Positions 35,465 through 44,100 of a stretch of 64,000 bases of DNA are shown in pieces (position 1 is the first letter of the stretch; each line of letters begins with the position of its first letter). The notes under the pieces are model-generated. The model ran no database searches, was not told the DNA's origin, and saw only the letters and a list, made by a program, of their open reading frames with translations. The position numbers and the translations under genes were made by a program. The DNA comes from CALSMU01 sp965230225 (GTDB taxonomy: Bacteria > Bacteroidota > Bacteroidia > Flavobacteriales_D > Parvicellaceae): positions 558,001 through 622,000 of the forward strand of contig CBDDKM010000002.1 of the NCBI GenBank assembly GCA_965230225.1, read 5' to 3'.

Positions 35465-35483
35465 TCATATAGTAATGTGACAA
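35462..35483. promoter_or_regulatory. Operator palindrome 2, TTGTCA-N10-TGACAA
   Basis: Same dyad and same spacing as operator 1 (TTGTCA 35462-35467, TGACAA 35478-35483). The two centres are 42 bp apart, four helical turns, which favours dimers on one face of the DNA. Confidence 0.75.
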
Positions 35484-35492
35484 TATTGCCAA

Positions 35493-35660
35493 GTGAAAAA
35501 AATCAAAATCCAGCCCAAATTCCGTAAGCGCAGGTACGACGAGATATTTGTACCAGAGATACGTTTAGAAGGGAAATGGCTGGAAGAGTTGGGCTTTGAG
35601 CATGGCAATATGGTACAGGTAGAGTGGAAAAAGGGGAAGTTGGTAATTACCGCAATTTGA
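35493..35660 (+). CDS. SymE-like toxin family protein (short, GTG start)
   Basis: 55 residues starting with GTG at 35493; the only in-frame start after the TGA at 35478. The core PEIRLEGKWLEELGFEHG and the following MVQVEWKKGKLVITA match the SymE/SpoVT-AbrB-like beta fold of SymE toxins (IRLxGxWLxxAGFxxGxxVxV). The N terminus is basic (KKIKIQPKFRKRRYD). SymE cleaves or binds nucleic acids in E. coli and is held by an antisense RNA. Here the neighbour is a divergent XRE regulator with two operators, so the control logic differs. Activity is inferred from family only. Confidence 0.7.
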   Translation: MKKIKIQPKFRKRRYDEIFVPEIRLEGKWLEELGFEHGNMVQVEWKKGKLVITAI

Positions 35661-35670
35661 AAATTTGATT
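35649..35670 (+). repeat. 22-bp direct repeat, copy A
   Basis: Matches 37300-37321 at 21 of 22 bases (ACCGCAATTTGAAAATTTGA core). The segment between holds a recombinase tail, an ankyrin gene and a membrane protein gene, so it may mark element ends. Confidence 0.5.
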
Positions 35671-35774
35671 GGGCTGTTCACAACGGTGTAAAGACTACTG
35701 AAATCTATACTCATGCTAGCCAGAAGCATATTGCCAATGTCTATAATCCACTTGATGATATTTTCATAACTTAG
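35661..35774 (+). pseudogene. C-terminal remnant of a tyrosine recombinase
   Basis: The frame after the SymE-like stop reads VKTTEIYTHASQKHIANVYN and PLDDIF, then TAG at 35774. This is the classic end of XerC/D-type integrases, with the catalytic Tyr of TEIYTH. No ATG or upstream catalytic part is present, so only about 37 codons remain. It marks a former integrative element. Confidence 0.7.
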
Positions 35775-35852
35775 AAGGATAATGAATATAACGTAGCATT
35801 TTGTTACGATTAGATAATCGTTGTAGCACATTACCAATAATGTCTAGATAAA

Positions 35853-36653
35853 ATGGGAATTTTTAGTCGCAAAAAGAAGTCATCAGAAATAAAAAATGAG
35901 ATAGAACATCTCAACATTGAGTTAACTGAGGCAGTTGCTAACGAAAAAATTGCAAAAGTAAAATCTTTGTTGAAGCAGGGTGCAGAAATTGATCATATCA
36001 GTAGCATGGGAATAACAGCATTACAACATGCATGTAATCATAAAAGTAAAGAGATGATTAGCTTGCTAATTAACCAAGGTGCTGATCTGTTTGTAATTGA
36101 TGAGAAAAGTGGATTTACACTATTACACACAGCTGCTTCAAAGGGGTACTTATGGTTGGTTAAGCTATTAGTTGAAAGAGGACTGGATGTCAATGCGAGA
36201 GATAGCGAGGGCAACAGTCCACTTTGGAGAGCAGGAAATAAGCATGAAATAGGGACCTATTTAATGGAAAATGGTGCAGATCCAAAAATGGAAAACTATC
36301 ATGGAAATTCACCTTTCAATTCTAATGCTGTTGCATTCGATTACATAAAAGACCCCAAAAAGAAAGATGATGGTAAACGCACCGATAATATCTTCGAGGC
36401 CATAGAAAAAAAAGACTTAACGTCTATTGCTCTTTTAACAGTTAAAAAGCATGACTTTAACCAGGTAAATGAGGATGGAAAAACTCCATTAATTTATGCA
36501 ATTGAAAATAATTATGTTGACATCATTCTTCTACTAATTAAGAATGGAGCAAAAACAAACCTCACAGATAATGAAGGAAATACTCCACTTTCAATAGCTA
36601 AACAATTGGGACACAAAAAAATAGAAGAGATATTAACTGAATATAACAATTAG
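35853..36653 (+). CDS. Ankyrin-repeat protein
   Basis: 266 residues with about six ankyrin repeats from residue 25 on. Clear units are GITALQHACNHKSKEMISLL, SGFTLLHTAASKGYLWLVKL, EGNSPLWRAGNKHEIGTYL, DGKTPLIYAIENNYVDIILL and EGNTPLSIAKQLGHKKIEEIL. There is no signal peptide or membrane segment. A start with MGIFSRKKKSSE gives a basic tail. Such proteins bind partners; in accessory regions some act as toxin-immunity or host-interaction factors, but there is no partner evidence here. Confidence 0.9.
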   Translation: MGIFSRKKKSSEIKNEIEHLNIELTEAVANEKIAKVKSLLKQGAEIDHISSMGITALQHACNHKSKEMISLLINQGADLFVIDEKSGFTLLHTAASKGYLWLVKLLVERGLDVNARDSEGNSPLWRAGNKHEIGTYLMENGADPKMENYHGNSPFNSNAVAFDYIKDPKKKDDGKRTDNIFEAIEKKDLTSIALLTVKKHDFNQVNEDGKTPLIYAIENNYVDIILLLIKNGAKTNLTDNEGNTPLSIAKQLGHKKIEEILTEYNN

Positions 36654-36663
36654 CCCGACAAAT

Positions 36664-36703
36664 GGATAAACGCGCTACAGCAAAGAGTAAACGTAGTTTA
36701 TCC
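36664..36703. repeat. Imperfect hairpin after the ankyrin gene
   Basis: GGATAAA (36664-36670) pairs with TTTATCC (36697-36703), and CTAC (36675-36678) with GTAG (36693-36696), around a 14-base loop with a CGCG bulge on the left side. It lies 10 bases after the ankyrin stop and lacks a T-run. Confidence 0.45.
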
Positions 36704-36743
36704 AAGCTGCTAGCAAATATATTATTCAAAAAAACTATATCGT

Positions 36744-37247
36744 ATGGAAACAGACAAAACATTTCTTAACGGATTCATTGAAAAATATGTAAATAAGAAT
36801 AGAAAAATATTCACAATAGCGGGTATTATTTTACTCTTTATAGGTCTTGGAATATTAGCTTTATTTATCAATGATGGTTTATCAAAGGATACTGGTGATA
36901 ATATTGGAGGCTTATTCGTTATTCTTGTTTTCTTATTATTGGGTCTATATTTTTTAATTCACAGTTTTAGAACTAAAGTGGAAAAAAATGAAGTTTACAA
37001 CAGCATAAATGGTGATACGAATGATGTTGTGTGGATATATGATTCCGTAACTAATAGAAGCGGTCGCTCATTTTATGAAGTTAGTATCGGTATGAGAACA
37101 GGAAAAACAATTAAGTTTACTGTTAACGGCCAGGAAGAACAAGTTTTAGTAAGGAATCATTTTAGAAATGTATGTAAAAATGCAAAGGTTGGATATTCTA
37201 CAGAAAGAGAATTAGCATTTAAAAAAAATCCGACAAACTTTGAGTAG
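36744..37247 (+). CDS. Membrane protein of unknown function
   Basis: 167 residues. Two membrane helices (about 21-43 and 54-73) are followed by a soluble C-terminal domain with DDVVWIYDSV-like NDVVWIYDSVTNRSGRSFYEV and SIGMRTGKTIKFTVNG. That pattern resembles membrane-anchored PH-like domains seen in many small Bacteroidota proteins. It lies between the two 22-bp direct repeats. No specific role is visible. Confidence 0.7.
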   Translation: METDKTFLNGFIEKYVNKNRKIFTIAGIILLFIGLGILALFINDGLSKDTGDNIGGLFVILVFLLLGLYFLIHSFRTKVEKNEVYNSINGDTNDVVWIYDSVTNRSGRSFYEVSIGMRTGKTIKFTVNGQEEQVLVRNHFRNVCKNAKVGYSTERELAFKKNPTNFE

Positions 37248-37299
37248 TACCATTTTACCAGTAAAGCAACAACACTGTCGACTACTGTTTAGCCCACCT

Positions 37300-37321
37300 A
37301 CCGCTATTTGAAAATTTGATT
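37300..37321 (+). repeat. 22-bp direct repeat, copy B
   Basis: Differs from copy A (35649-35670) at one base (CCGCT for CCGCA). The two copies are in the same orientation and 1,651 bases apart. Confidence 0.5.
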
Positions 37322-37397
37322 TATCTATTGTCTGATTTCTTAGGCTTCTCTTTCCTTTGCACCGCTGGATTCTTTGCCTCTTGCACCTCTAGACTCG

Positions 37398-37417
37398 GTC
37401 CCGATAGCTATCGGGAC
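37398..37417. repeat. 20-bp perfect palindrome
   Basis: GTCCCGATAGCTATCGGGAC is its own complement. Flanks CACCTCTAGAC and GTCTGGAGTG pair imperfectly, giving a hairpin of about 60 bases. Only one copy was found in this window. Its GC content is well above the local sequence. Confidence 0.8.
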
Positions 37418-37522
37418 ACTGCGTTTCGTCTGGAGTGAGGGTGTGCTCGTTATTTAGGGAGAATACGGCTATTGATTAACTAGTTGTTTTATTGGTGTGA
37501 TGTAGGCTTTGAAAAAGGAGTT

Positions 37523-37557
37523 GGAAAATGATTAATTTAGTGGAAGCCTAAAACCAA
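37523..37557 (+). repeat. Leader repeat copy 1 (TGATTAATTTAG)
   Basis: GGAAAATGATTAATTTAGTG, then a variable spacer and CCTAAAACCAA, 13 bases before the 37571 start codon. Similar copies are at 38650-38683 and 52288-52321. TAATTTAG inside it is one base from the -7 consensus, so it may be a shared promoter. Confidence 0.55.
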
Positions 37558-37570
37558 TTAACAAAGCTAA

Positions 37571-38260
37571 ATGAAACTATTCGTCCCTAGCATTATATTA
37601 ATCTTATTAATCGGGTGTAATAATACGCCTTCTGGATCAAATCAAGAAAGTGCAAAAGTTGACCTTTCATTAGAGTTTAAGACGATTCCTGATAATCCCA
37701 TAATACTGGATTCTTTAATACAAAGCGAAGGTGGGGACACAACTCTATACTTTCAATATTATATTCACCAAAACGACACTGCAATTCATGGAATATATAT
37801 TGACAACAGAAATGGATATCGTGTTACCGCAGATTTTGAAAATGGATTTCCATCTGGGAAAACCTCCATATTAAAAGATACTGGAGTCCCTGTTATTACA
37901 GCAAACTTCAAGGATAGTTTGTCGGTCGAAGAAATTAAATTTCTCCTGTTCGAATTAGAAGTTATTAGAGAAACTCGAGATGATACCACTGGCATTATTG
38001 GAGTACTAAATGAGTTTATTGATGGCAACCCATTTTTTATAGATTCATTGTACATGGTTGGGTTTCAAGATGGATATTATACTAGTTTTTATGACAATGG
38101 AAAGCCTAGCTATAAATCCTTGTATACTTCACCTGGGATGTCGGAATTTGTTGTGTACACAATTAGATATGACTCATTAGGAAATATAACTGATACTATT
38201 TTCGAAACTAACTACCCTACCCCAGTAAGGGTTAATTATTCTGAGGTAAGTAAAAAATGA
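37571..38260 (+). CDS. Lipoprotein of unknown function
   Basis: 229 residues with lipobox LIGC (Cys16). Parts such as GIYIDNRNGYRVTADFENGFPSG and GNPFFIDSLYMVGFQDGYYTSFYDNGKPSYKS resemble MORN-like (toxin-antitoxin-like) repeats with YxxGxxxG spacing, which are common in Bacteroidota lipoproteins. No enzyme motif is visible. It sits after the leader repeat in the accessory region. Confidence 0.7.
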   Translation: MKLFVPSIILILLIGCNNTPSGSNQESAKVDLSLEFKTIPDNPIILDSLIQSEGGDTTLYFQYYIHQNDTAIHGIYIDNRNGYRVTADFENGFPSGKTSILKDTGVPVITANFKDSLSVEEIKFLLFELEVIRETRDDTTGIIGVLNEFIDGNPFFIDSLYMVGFQDGYYTSFYDNGKPSYKSLYTSPGMSEFVVYTIRYDSLGNITDTIFETNYPTPVRVNYSEVSKK

Positions 38261-38300
38261 AAGAAACAATGGATAGATTTCTGTATAATTAAACCAAACA

Positions 38301-38651
38301 ATGCTAAAAAATAGAATCAAATACGGAAAGAATATAGACTCAAGAAAAATAACTGTAAATGGGAACTCCTATTACATAGAGGTGGCCAAGTTTAACAGTT
38401 ACCAAGAGTCTATTAGCTCAACGTACAAGGTAGTAGATGATGTTGGAGAAGGAGAAGAAATACTCGAAAATAAGTGCGATTTGTACGATTGGACCAGTAC
38501 CATTATGAGATTTAATAACTCAACTGTTGTTATTAGAAACATCCGGCCGGAACACAAAATTATTCTGGCAGAAAGCTTAGTACCATGCTCTATTGAAACA
38601 ATAGAAAAAGACAGTCCAATCTTATCTTATATAAGAGGGTTGAAAAGGTGA
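38301..38651 (+). CDS. Small protein of unknown function
   Basis: 116 residues. It starts MLKNRIKYGKNIDSRKITVN and is followed by a beta-rich domain with an acidic stretch DVGEGEEILENKCDLYDWT. No signal, membrane or catalytic motif was seen. It lies 40 bases after the previous gene and its stop is followed by leader repeat copy 2. Confidence 0.6.
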   Translation: MLKNRIKYGKNIDSRKITVNGNSYYIEVAKFNSYQESISSTYKVVDDVGEGEEILENKCDLYDWTSTIMRFNNSTVVIRNIRPEHKIILAESLVPCSIETIEKDSPILSYIRGLKR

Positions 38652-38683
38652 AAATGATTAACTTAGGGGATACCTAAAACCAA
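38650..38683 (+). repeat. Leader repeat copy 2
   Basis: GAAAATGATTAACTTAGGGG followed by ATACCTAAAACCAA, 26 bases before the 38710 start. It shares TGATTAAYTTAG and AAACCAA with copies 1 and 3. Confidence 0.55.
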
Positions 38684-38709
38684 CTTTTCTATTTTTTTGA
38701 GCTTGCATA

Positions 38710-39387
38710 ATGATTACACCAAAAGACGAAGATTATAAAGAAACCAAGGCTGTTTTAAACGGAGAAATAAAGGCCAACAAAACTATTATTAAACTATCCA
38801 AATGGATAGAACAGCAATTTGATATTAAAGTTCTTCATGTAGTAGAAGATTTTCTAGACACATTAAACAAACCAAGATTAATTGTTGTTTTGGAAGAATA
38901 CAATAATGTTGATTCTTTCAAAGATAATACGCACAACTACGATGGGCTAAAGCAAAGCATGATTTCATCCAAATACGAAGAAATTTGTGGTGATCCTGTT
39001 CAATCAGATTTCTCTCTTTTCAGAAAAAAGAAGAAAGACAAATATTTCGTGTGCTTCTCTGCCTATAATCCAGTCGCAAAATCAGAAATTGTATCCAAAA
39101 TAACCCCTGGTATATTGGCTGGGTTCAAAAAGAAACACTCGATAAAACCCATTTGGCAAATACATGATACTTCAACAGGAATGATCGTGTTCGTACACAA
39201 AGATTCAGAGATTGAAGCGTTTAGAAATGATCCAATAATAGAACAGTTGAAAAGTGACTTTTACAAATTAGTTGAACCACATGACAAAAACAATCTATTT
39301 TCCGAAGCAGAAATAGGCGTATATGTTGATTCTAAACAAAACTTCGATGAAACCTACGAAAGCAACTGGTTCTACTATTATCATTAA
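38710..39387 (+). CDS. Protein of unknown function
   Basis: 225 residues, charged and soluble. It starts MITPKDEDYKETKAVLNGE. Motifs such as KYFVCFSAYNPVAKSEIVSK and KPIWQIHDTSTGMIVFVHKD suggest an alpha/beta domain, but no family was recognised. It lies 12 bases before the next gene, and the following three genes run on or overlap, so it is probably the first gene of a transcript started in leader repeat copy 2. Confidence 0.65.
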   Translation: MITPKDEDYKETKAVLNGEIKANKTIIKLSKWIEQQFDIKVLHVVEDFLDTLNKPRLIVVLEEYNNVDSFKDNTHNYDGLKQSMISSKYEEICGDPVQSDFSLFRKKKKDKYFVCFSAYNPVAKSEIVSKITPGILAGFKKKHSIKPIWQIHDTSTGMIVFVHKDSEIEAFRNDPIIEQLKSDFYKLVEPHDKNNLFSEAEIGVYVDSKQNFDETYESNWFYYYH

Positions 39388-39399
39388 TTAAAATGCCAA

Positions 39400-39888
39400 A
39401 TGAGAGATGTAAACCGCATACCCGAAATACTAAAAACACTGGAAGAAATCTGGATGAAAAACCCGGATTATCGATTGGGTCAATTGCTTACAATTGCAGC
39501 TCGACCGGTTACTCCGCACCCCACAACTTTTTATAAAGAAGATGATGAAATTTTGGAAGGTTTAATAGCTTTTGCAAACCCAGATAATGAACAACATTCT
39601 ACAGTAGCCTTTTGGGAGAAATACCCAAATGTTAGCATGATTAAAGTGGAAGAAATAACCATCGAAATGGTTAGAGAATACATCGCTATCATCAAAGAAG
39701 ACAAAAGCAATTTCGTAATTACCCCTGTTAAATTGATGGAGTTAAACGGAGCTCCCGTTGATGATGCCAGTTGGCTCAGTAAACAGCTACCAAGAATCGA
39801 AAAATTAAAGGGCATTCTACATCAATTGGAAATGAAAAACGAGCTTGAAGTGGTTCAAATTGGGTACAGAGTGAAAAATGAAATATAA
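39400..39888 (+). CDS. DUF1040/YihD-like protein
   Basis: 162 residues. The first 65 (RDVNRIPEILKTLEEIWMKN, PDYRLGQLLTIAA) match the YihD/DUF1040 pattern of RdxxRIxxiLxxLxxIWxxxPDxRLGQL. The C-terminal half is a helical addition (LSKQLPRIEKLKGILHQLEM). YihD-type proteins are of unknown role. The stop overlaps the next start by 11 bases. Confidence 0.65.
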   Translation: MRDVNRIPEILKTLEEIWMKNPDYRLGQLLTIAARPVTPHPTTFYKEDDEILEGLIAFANPDNEQHSTVAFWEKYPNVSMIKVEEITIEMVREYIAIIKEDKSNFVITPVKLMELNGAPVDDASWLSKQLPRIEKLKGILHQLEMKNELEVVQIGYRVKNEI

Positions 39889-40222
39889 AGAATCACTGCG
39901 CATAGAACTCGAAAAAAGAACATTTGAACTGGTTCAGGTTTTTGATTCATCCGATAATTTACCTTGGTGGATAGAAGAAAAATGGGTTGTGAAGCAAATC
40001 AATACAAGTATCTATTATGATAAACTCATCTTTACTTTTCTAACTGAACGTTCCTGGGAAAATGGGACAAAACTGGTTGAGCGTATCTCCGTTGGAACCA
40101 AAGAAATGTCTGACTACTCGGACACAGAATTTGAATTGTTAAGTATAGACATGAGAAAAGGTAATTTTGATGATAAACTAGAAGTTTTCTGGCAAGAGTT
40201 TAATGAAATGTTAATCCAATGA
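39878..40222 (+). CDS. Small protein of unknown function
   Basis: 114 residues, starting MKYKESLRIELEKRTFEL. It contains WWIEEKWVVKQINTSIYYDKL and the late LSIDMRKGNFDDKLEVFWQEF, suggesting a small beta-rich domain such as immunity proteins have. The start is inside the previous gene and its stop overlaps the next start by 4 bases (ATGA), which implies translational coupling. Confidence 0.6.
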   Translation: MKYKESLRIELEKRTFELVQVFDSSDNLPWWIEEKWVVKQINTSIYYDKLIFTFLTERSWENGTKLVERISVGTKEMSDYSDTEFELLSIDMRKGNFDDKLEVFWQEFNEMLIQ

Positions 40223-40857
40223 CTCAGGAACAGGCAAAATATATCCGTTTACATTTTTCAAGACTGCTTACCGAAAAAGAGCAATTGGCATATAGTCACT
40301 CCACCAACTTTGATAGTCTCATGGACAATCTAAAAGACGCTTCACCGAAAACACGCCACAGGGTATTAGAAAACTATTATAAAAGCAAAATGATCACAAA
40401 GGATAAGTCGATACTGAGTCTTTTGGAAGATGGTAGAGATAACTTTATGATTAATATGGCTGAGAGAATCATGAGCGAATGTCCTGAGAAGGTATTTTTT
40501 AATATCTGCCCCAAATGTGATCAATTGGCCAGAACTCCTTATGCCAAACAATGCAAGTGTGGTTATAGCTGGAGAGAAATTGTTTCTGGAGTATTTGAAC
40601 ATAAGCAAACCATTAAGGCTCAAACCTCTAACCTAATTACTTTAAGAGGAACTGTACATAAAGGAGAAGTTCAAAGAGGAATGAAAGTAGACCTAACCTT
40701 CTATGGTTTAGGAATAAAGCCCATTATTGAAAGAATTACTCCTCCTGAGTTCAATAAGGAAGAGATCATAGATATTGAATTTTACTTATACAACGAAGAG
40801 GATTATGAGTATTTATCTAAGTGTTCCACCAGAAACATTAATATTGAGAAGTATTAG
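40219..40857 (+). CDS. Zinc-ribbon protein with an EF-Tu-like beta-barrel domain
   Basis: 212 residues. A helical N terminus (1-85) precedes a zinc ribbon with CPKC at about 98-101 and the second pair CKCG at about 113-116 (YAKQCKCGYSW). The C-terminal part LRGTVHKGEVQRGMKVDLTF fits an elongation-factor-type beta-barrel (domain 2/3-like). The protein is the last of a coupled series starting at 38710, and no GTPase domain is present. It could be an RNA- or ribosome-interacting regulator. Confidence 0.55.
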   Translation: MTQEQAKYIRLHFSRLLTEKEQLAYSHSTNFDSLMDNLKDASPKTRHRVLENYYKSKMITKDKSILSLLEDGRDNFMINMAERIMSECPEKVFFNICPKCDQLARTPYAKQCKCGYSWREIVSGVFEHKQTIKAQTSNLITLRGTVHKGEVQRGMKVDLTFYGLGIKPIIERITPPEFNKEEIIDIEFYLYNEEDYEYLSKCSTRNINIEKY

Positions 40858-41110
40858 TTAGTCCCCATTTTTAACAAAACCAACTAACCTCGTTTGGCAA
40901 AATAGAGGTAAAGATGAGGTAACACCAATTACCATAATTGCCCCAACCCTTTGTACTTTCTCGCTTTTAGGTTTCTGATGCTTTATCAAGGTATATCACC
41001 ACCAATGCAAAATACTTACTTGCTAAGTAAATAGGTGGTTTCGAGTGTATTTTCACATTTGATTTTGGTTTGGAATGGACGAGTTTTGCAGCTTATTAAA
41101 TACCTAATGT

Positions 41111-44100
41111 ATGCGAGCTAAAAGTCTATTAAATACAGTACAAACACACCTTTTTTTGAGTTGTTTACTTTTCTCTTTGTTGGCTAACCAGGGGGTAAGT
41201 CAAACCAACCTCATAACTGTTAACCCAGATTTTATAACCGATATAAATAATTGGAGTGCGAACGGGGCTGGAGTTTTGTCCCATGATACTGCCGGAGCTA
41301 TAACTCCCGGTTCCATGAGTCTTTATGTACCTGTTTCCGGTAGTCATTCAAGCTCTCAAATTAAATCAAAAAGCATCGCTATTCCTGATTCATTAAGAGG
41401 TAAATTATTGTCTATATCCTTTTATTGCAAATCGCCGGAGGATAACGAATTTAAACTTCGTTTATGGACCAAGGATACCACCAATACTGTAAATAATATC
41501 TTCAACCAAACGTATAGTAACGATACTAATTACATTAGAAGAACTCTACCTTTTCAAACATCCGGTTCGGACTCCATTATTCTCTTTTACTTGCAATGCG
41601 GTGCCTATGTAGGAACCTACAACTTTGACGACCTTACAATAGATTATTGCGAAGTTGATCTGAAAAATATTAATCAGTTTGACCATTGGGAACCAAGAGT
41701 GTTAAACATACCCGATTCTGTTGCTTCGCAAACATTGAGCACCGGAACTTCCAGTAATCAATTCTCACTAAACATCTATGATACGTTGGCACCTGTTATG
41801 AGAACTCAATTTGGAGTAAATGCCAATTTTAGAAGTGGGCCAAGTATGGTTGGAAGAGCACCGCTCTACGAAGAGTTTGGAGCATTCAGGTTTCCTGCAG
41901 GAATTGGATCTGATCAATATTTTTGGGATTGCAGTTATCCTAGCCTTCTTATTAATCTTTCTGGCGGGTCTATATGTGGTACCGCAGGAAACAGATGCAG
42001 TCCCAGTCAATTTGTTACTTTCAAACAAAATGCTCAGGGAGAAGCCACAGTAGTAGTTAACTATGGGTATGCAAGATATGGTTACACCCCTTCTGGAACT
42101 CGCGAAGATAGAGTAGCTCAAGCGGCCTCTTATGCTGCCGGATTTGTTCGCTACTTAAATGTAGACCTAAATGCAGATATTAAATACTGGGAAGTTGGAA
42201 ACGAAAACTACAACTCTACCGAACCAGGAAGTAATGTTAACGGAAGCATTTTAAGCGGGCAAGAGTATGGTGAAGATTTTCGTGTATTTGCAGATTCCAT
42301 GAAAGCAGTAGATCCAACTATTAGAATTGGAGCAGTTCTATCTCATAATAAATTTGGTTGGAACGGAGAGGTATTAAAAGAGGTTCAGGATCATGCAGAC
42401 TTCCTTATTTTCCATCATTACATTACCAACATTAATAGTGCTTATTATTCTAAAAGAGGAGTTAGAACCATTACCAGAGATATTGAAGAAATGCAGCTTA
42501 TCGCAAAAAATGTTACTAATAAACCATTAGGTCATTTTCCGGTGGCCATGACAGAATACAACGCCCAGGGAGAGCAAACTACCACCATTTCGAACGGATT
42601 GTACTTTGCAGATTTATTGGGTTCTTTTGTAAAAAACCGAGTAACTCTGGCAACAAGTTGGGTAAACGAATGGGGACTGGATGGAACCAATAATTATAAC
42701 TCCCATGGACTATTGGCCAGAAACGACCCCAACCAGGCTAACTACACCGCCAGACCGGTTTTTACACCCTATTATTATTATGGGAAATGCTTTGGAGATC
42801 AAATGGTTTCATCTAGCATTACCGGAACAGGAGTTGATGAAATTTCCGGATACGCTTCCACTTTTAGCGATGGAAACATAGGAATCTCGCTAATCAATTA
42901 TGCAGATTCCAGCCAAACCATTTCGCTCCAATATCAAGATCTTTCCGATAAAGATACCTTGTATTGGTACACCGTTCATGCAGACAATAAAAACTTCGGG
43001 AACATGAAGTTCTATATTAACGGTTTAACAAGCTCTACCCCCGGTGGAGGTCCTGATTTAGAAAATGTTCCGGCCAATATGGCCACCATTAATGACTCTG
43101 CCTTTCTTACACTACCGAAATTTTCCATGACGTTTATCTCCATCAAAAAAGCCGACATACACCCTCCAACAATGGGTACTCTAAACGATACCATTGTAAC
43201 AACAGACTTTAATGATTGTTTTGCTAATAACATTACCCTTGGAGCTCCAAGTGCTTCGGATAATATCGGAGTTACCTCCATTATCAACGACGCTCCAACT
43301 TCGTTTCCTATAGGAAGTACAACTGTTACCTGGACGGCTTCGGATGCAGCAGGAAATACAACGACAACCACGCAAATAGTAACAGTTATCGATACAGAAA
43401 GCCCAACCATTATTGCTCCTGCGGATGTTACCATAAGTGCGGATGTAGGGTCGTGTCATGCAACTGGTGTTGTATTAGGTTCAGAAACGGCTTCGGACAA
43501 CTGTACCTTCACTGTTTCTAATGATGCGCCTACTACTTTCCCAATTGGAACAACAACTGTTACCTATACCGTAACTGATGCAGCTGGAAATACCGCCACT
43601 TCAACACAAATTGTAACGACAACTGATACAGAGAGCCCTGTCATTTTAGCTCCGGCCGATGTAACTGTAGATACGGATGCAGGGTTATGTTACGCAACTG
43701 GTGTTATGTTAGGTTCAGAAACGGCTTCGGATAATTGCTCCTTCACCGTTTCCAACGATGCACCAACTACCTTCCCAATCGGAACAACAACTGTTACCTA
43801 TACCGCAACTGATGCTGCTGGAAATACTGCTACTTCAACTCAGATAGTAACGGTAACTGATACAGAGAGCCCTACTATTACTGCTCCTGCGGATATAACG
43901 GTAAACGCAAATGCAACAGGATGTACTGCAGCTAATGTGATGCTTGGAACTGAAACGTCTTCGGACAACTGTACTTTCATGGTATCTAACGATGCTCCAA
44001 CTGTATTCCCAATGGGAACAACAACAGTAACCTGGACCGCCACTGATGATGCTGGAAACACAGCAACAGATATACAAACCGTTATGGTAATATCCGATTT

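Larger units (their letters stand above)
37248..37570. other. Intergenic region rich in repeats
   Basis: 323 bases without a gene. It holds direct repeat copy B (37300-37321), the 20-bp perfect palindrome (37398-37417) inside a longer imperfect hairpin, and the first copy of the GATTAAYTTAG leader repeat (37523-37557). Short open frames here look like translated junk of a dispersed repeat. Confidence 0.6.

Noticed and set aside
36664..36703. The hairpin after the ankyrin gene as an integron attC site
   Set aside because: The arms do not fit the GTTRRRY/RYYYAAC core, no integron integrase is present, and the flanking genes are not arranged as cassettes with such sites between them.
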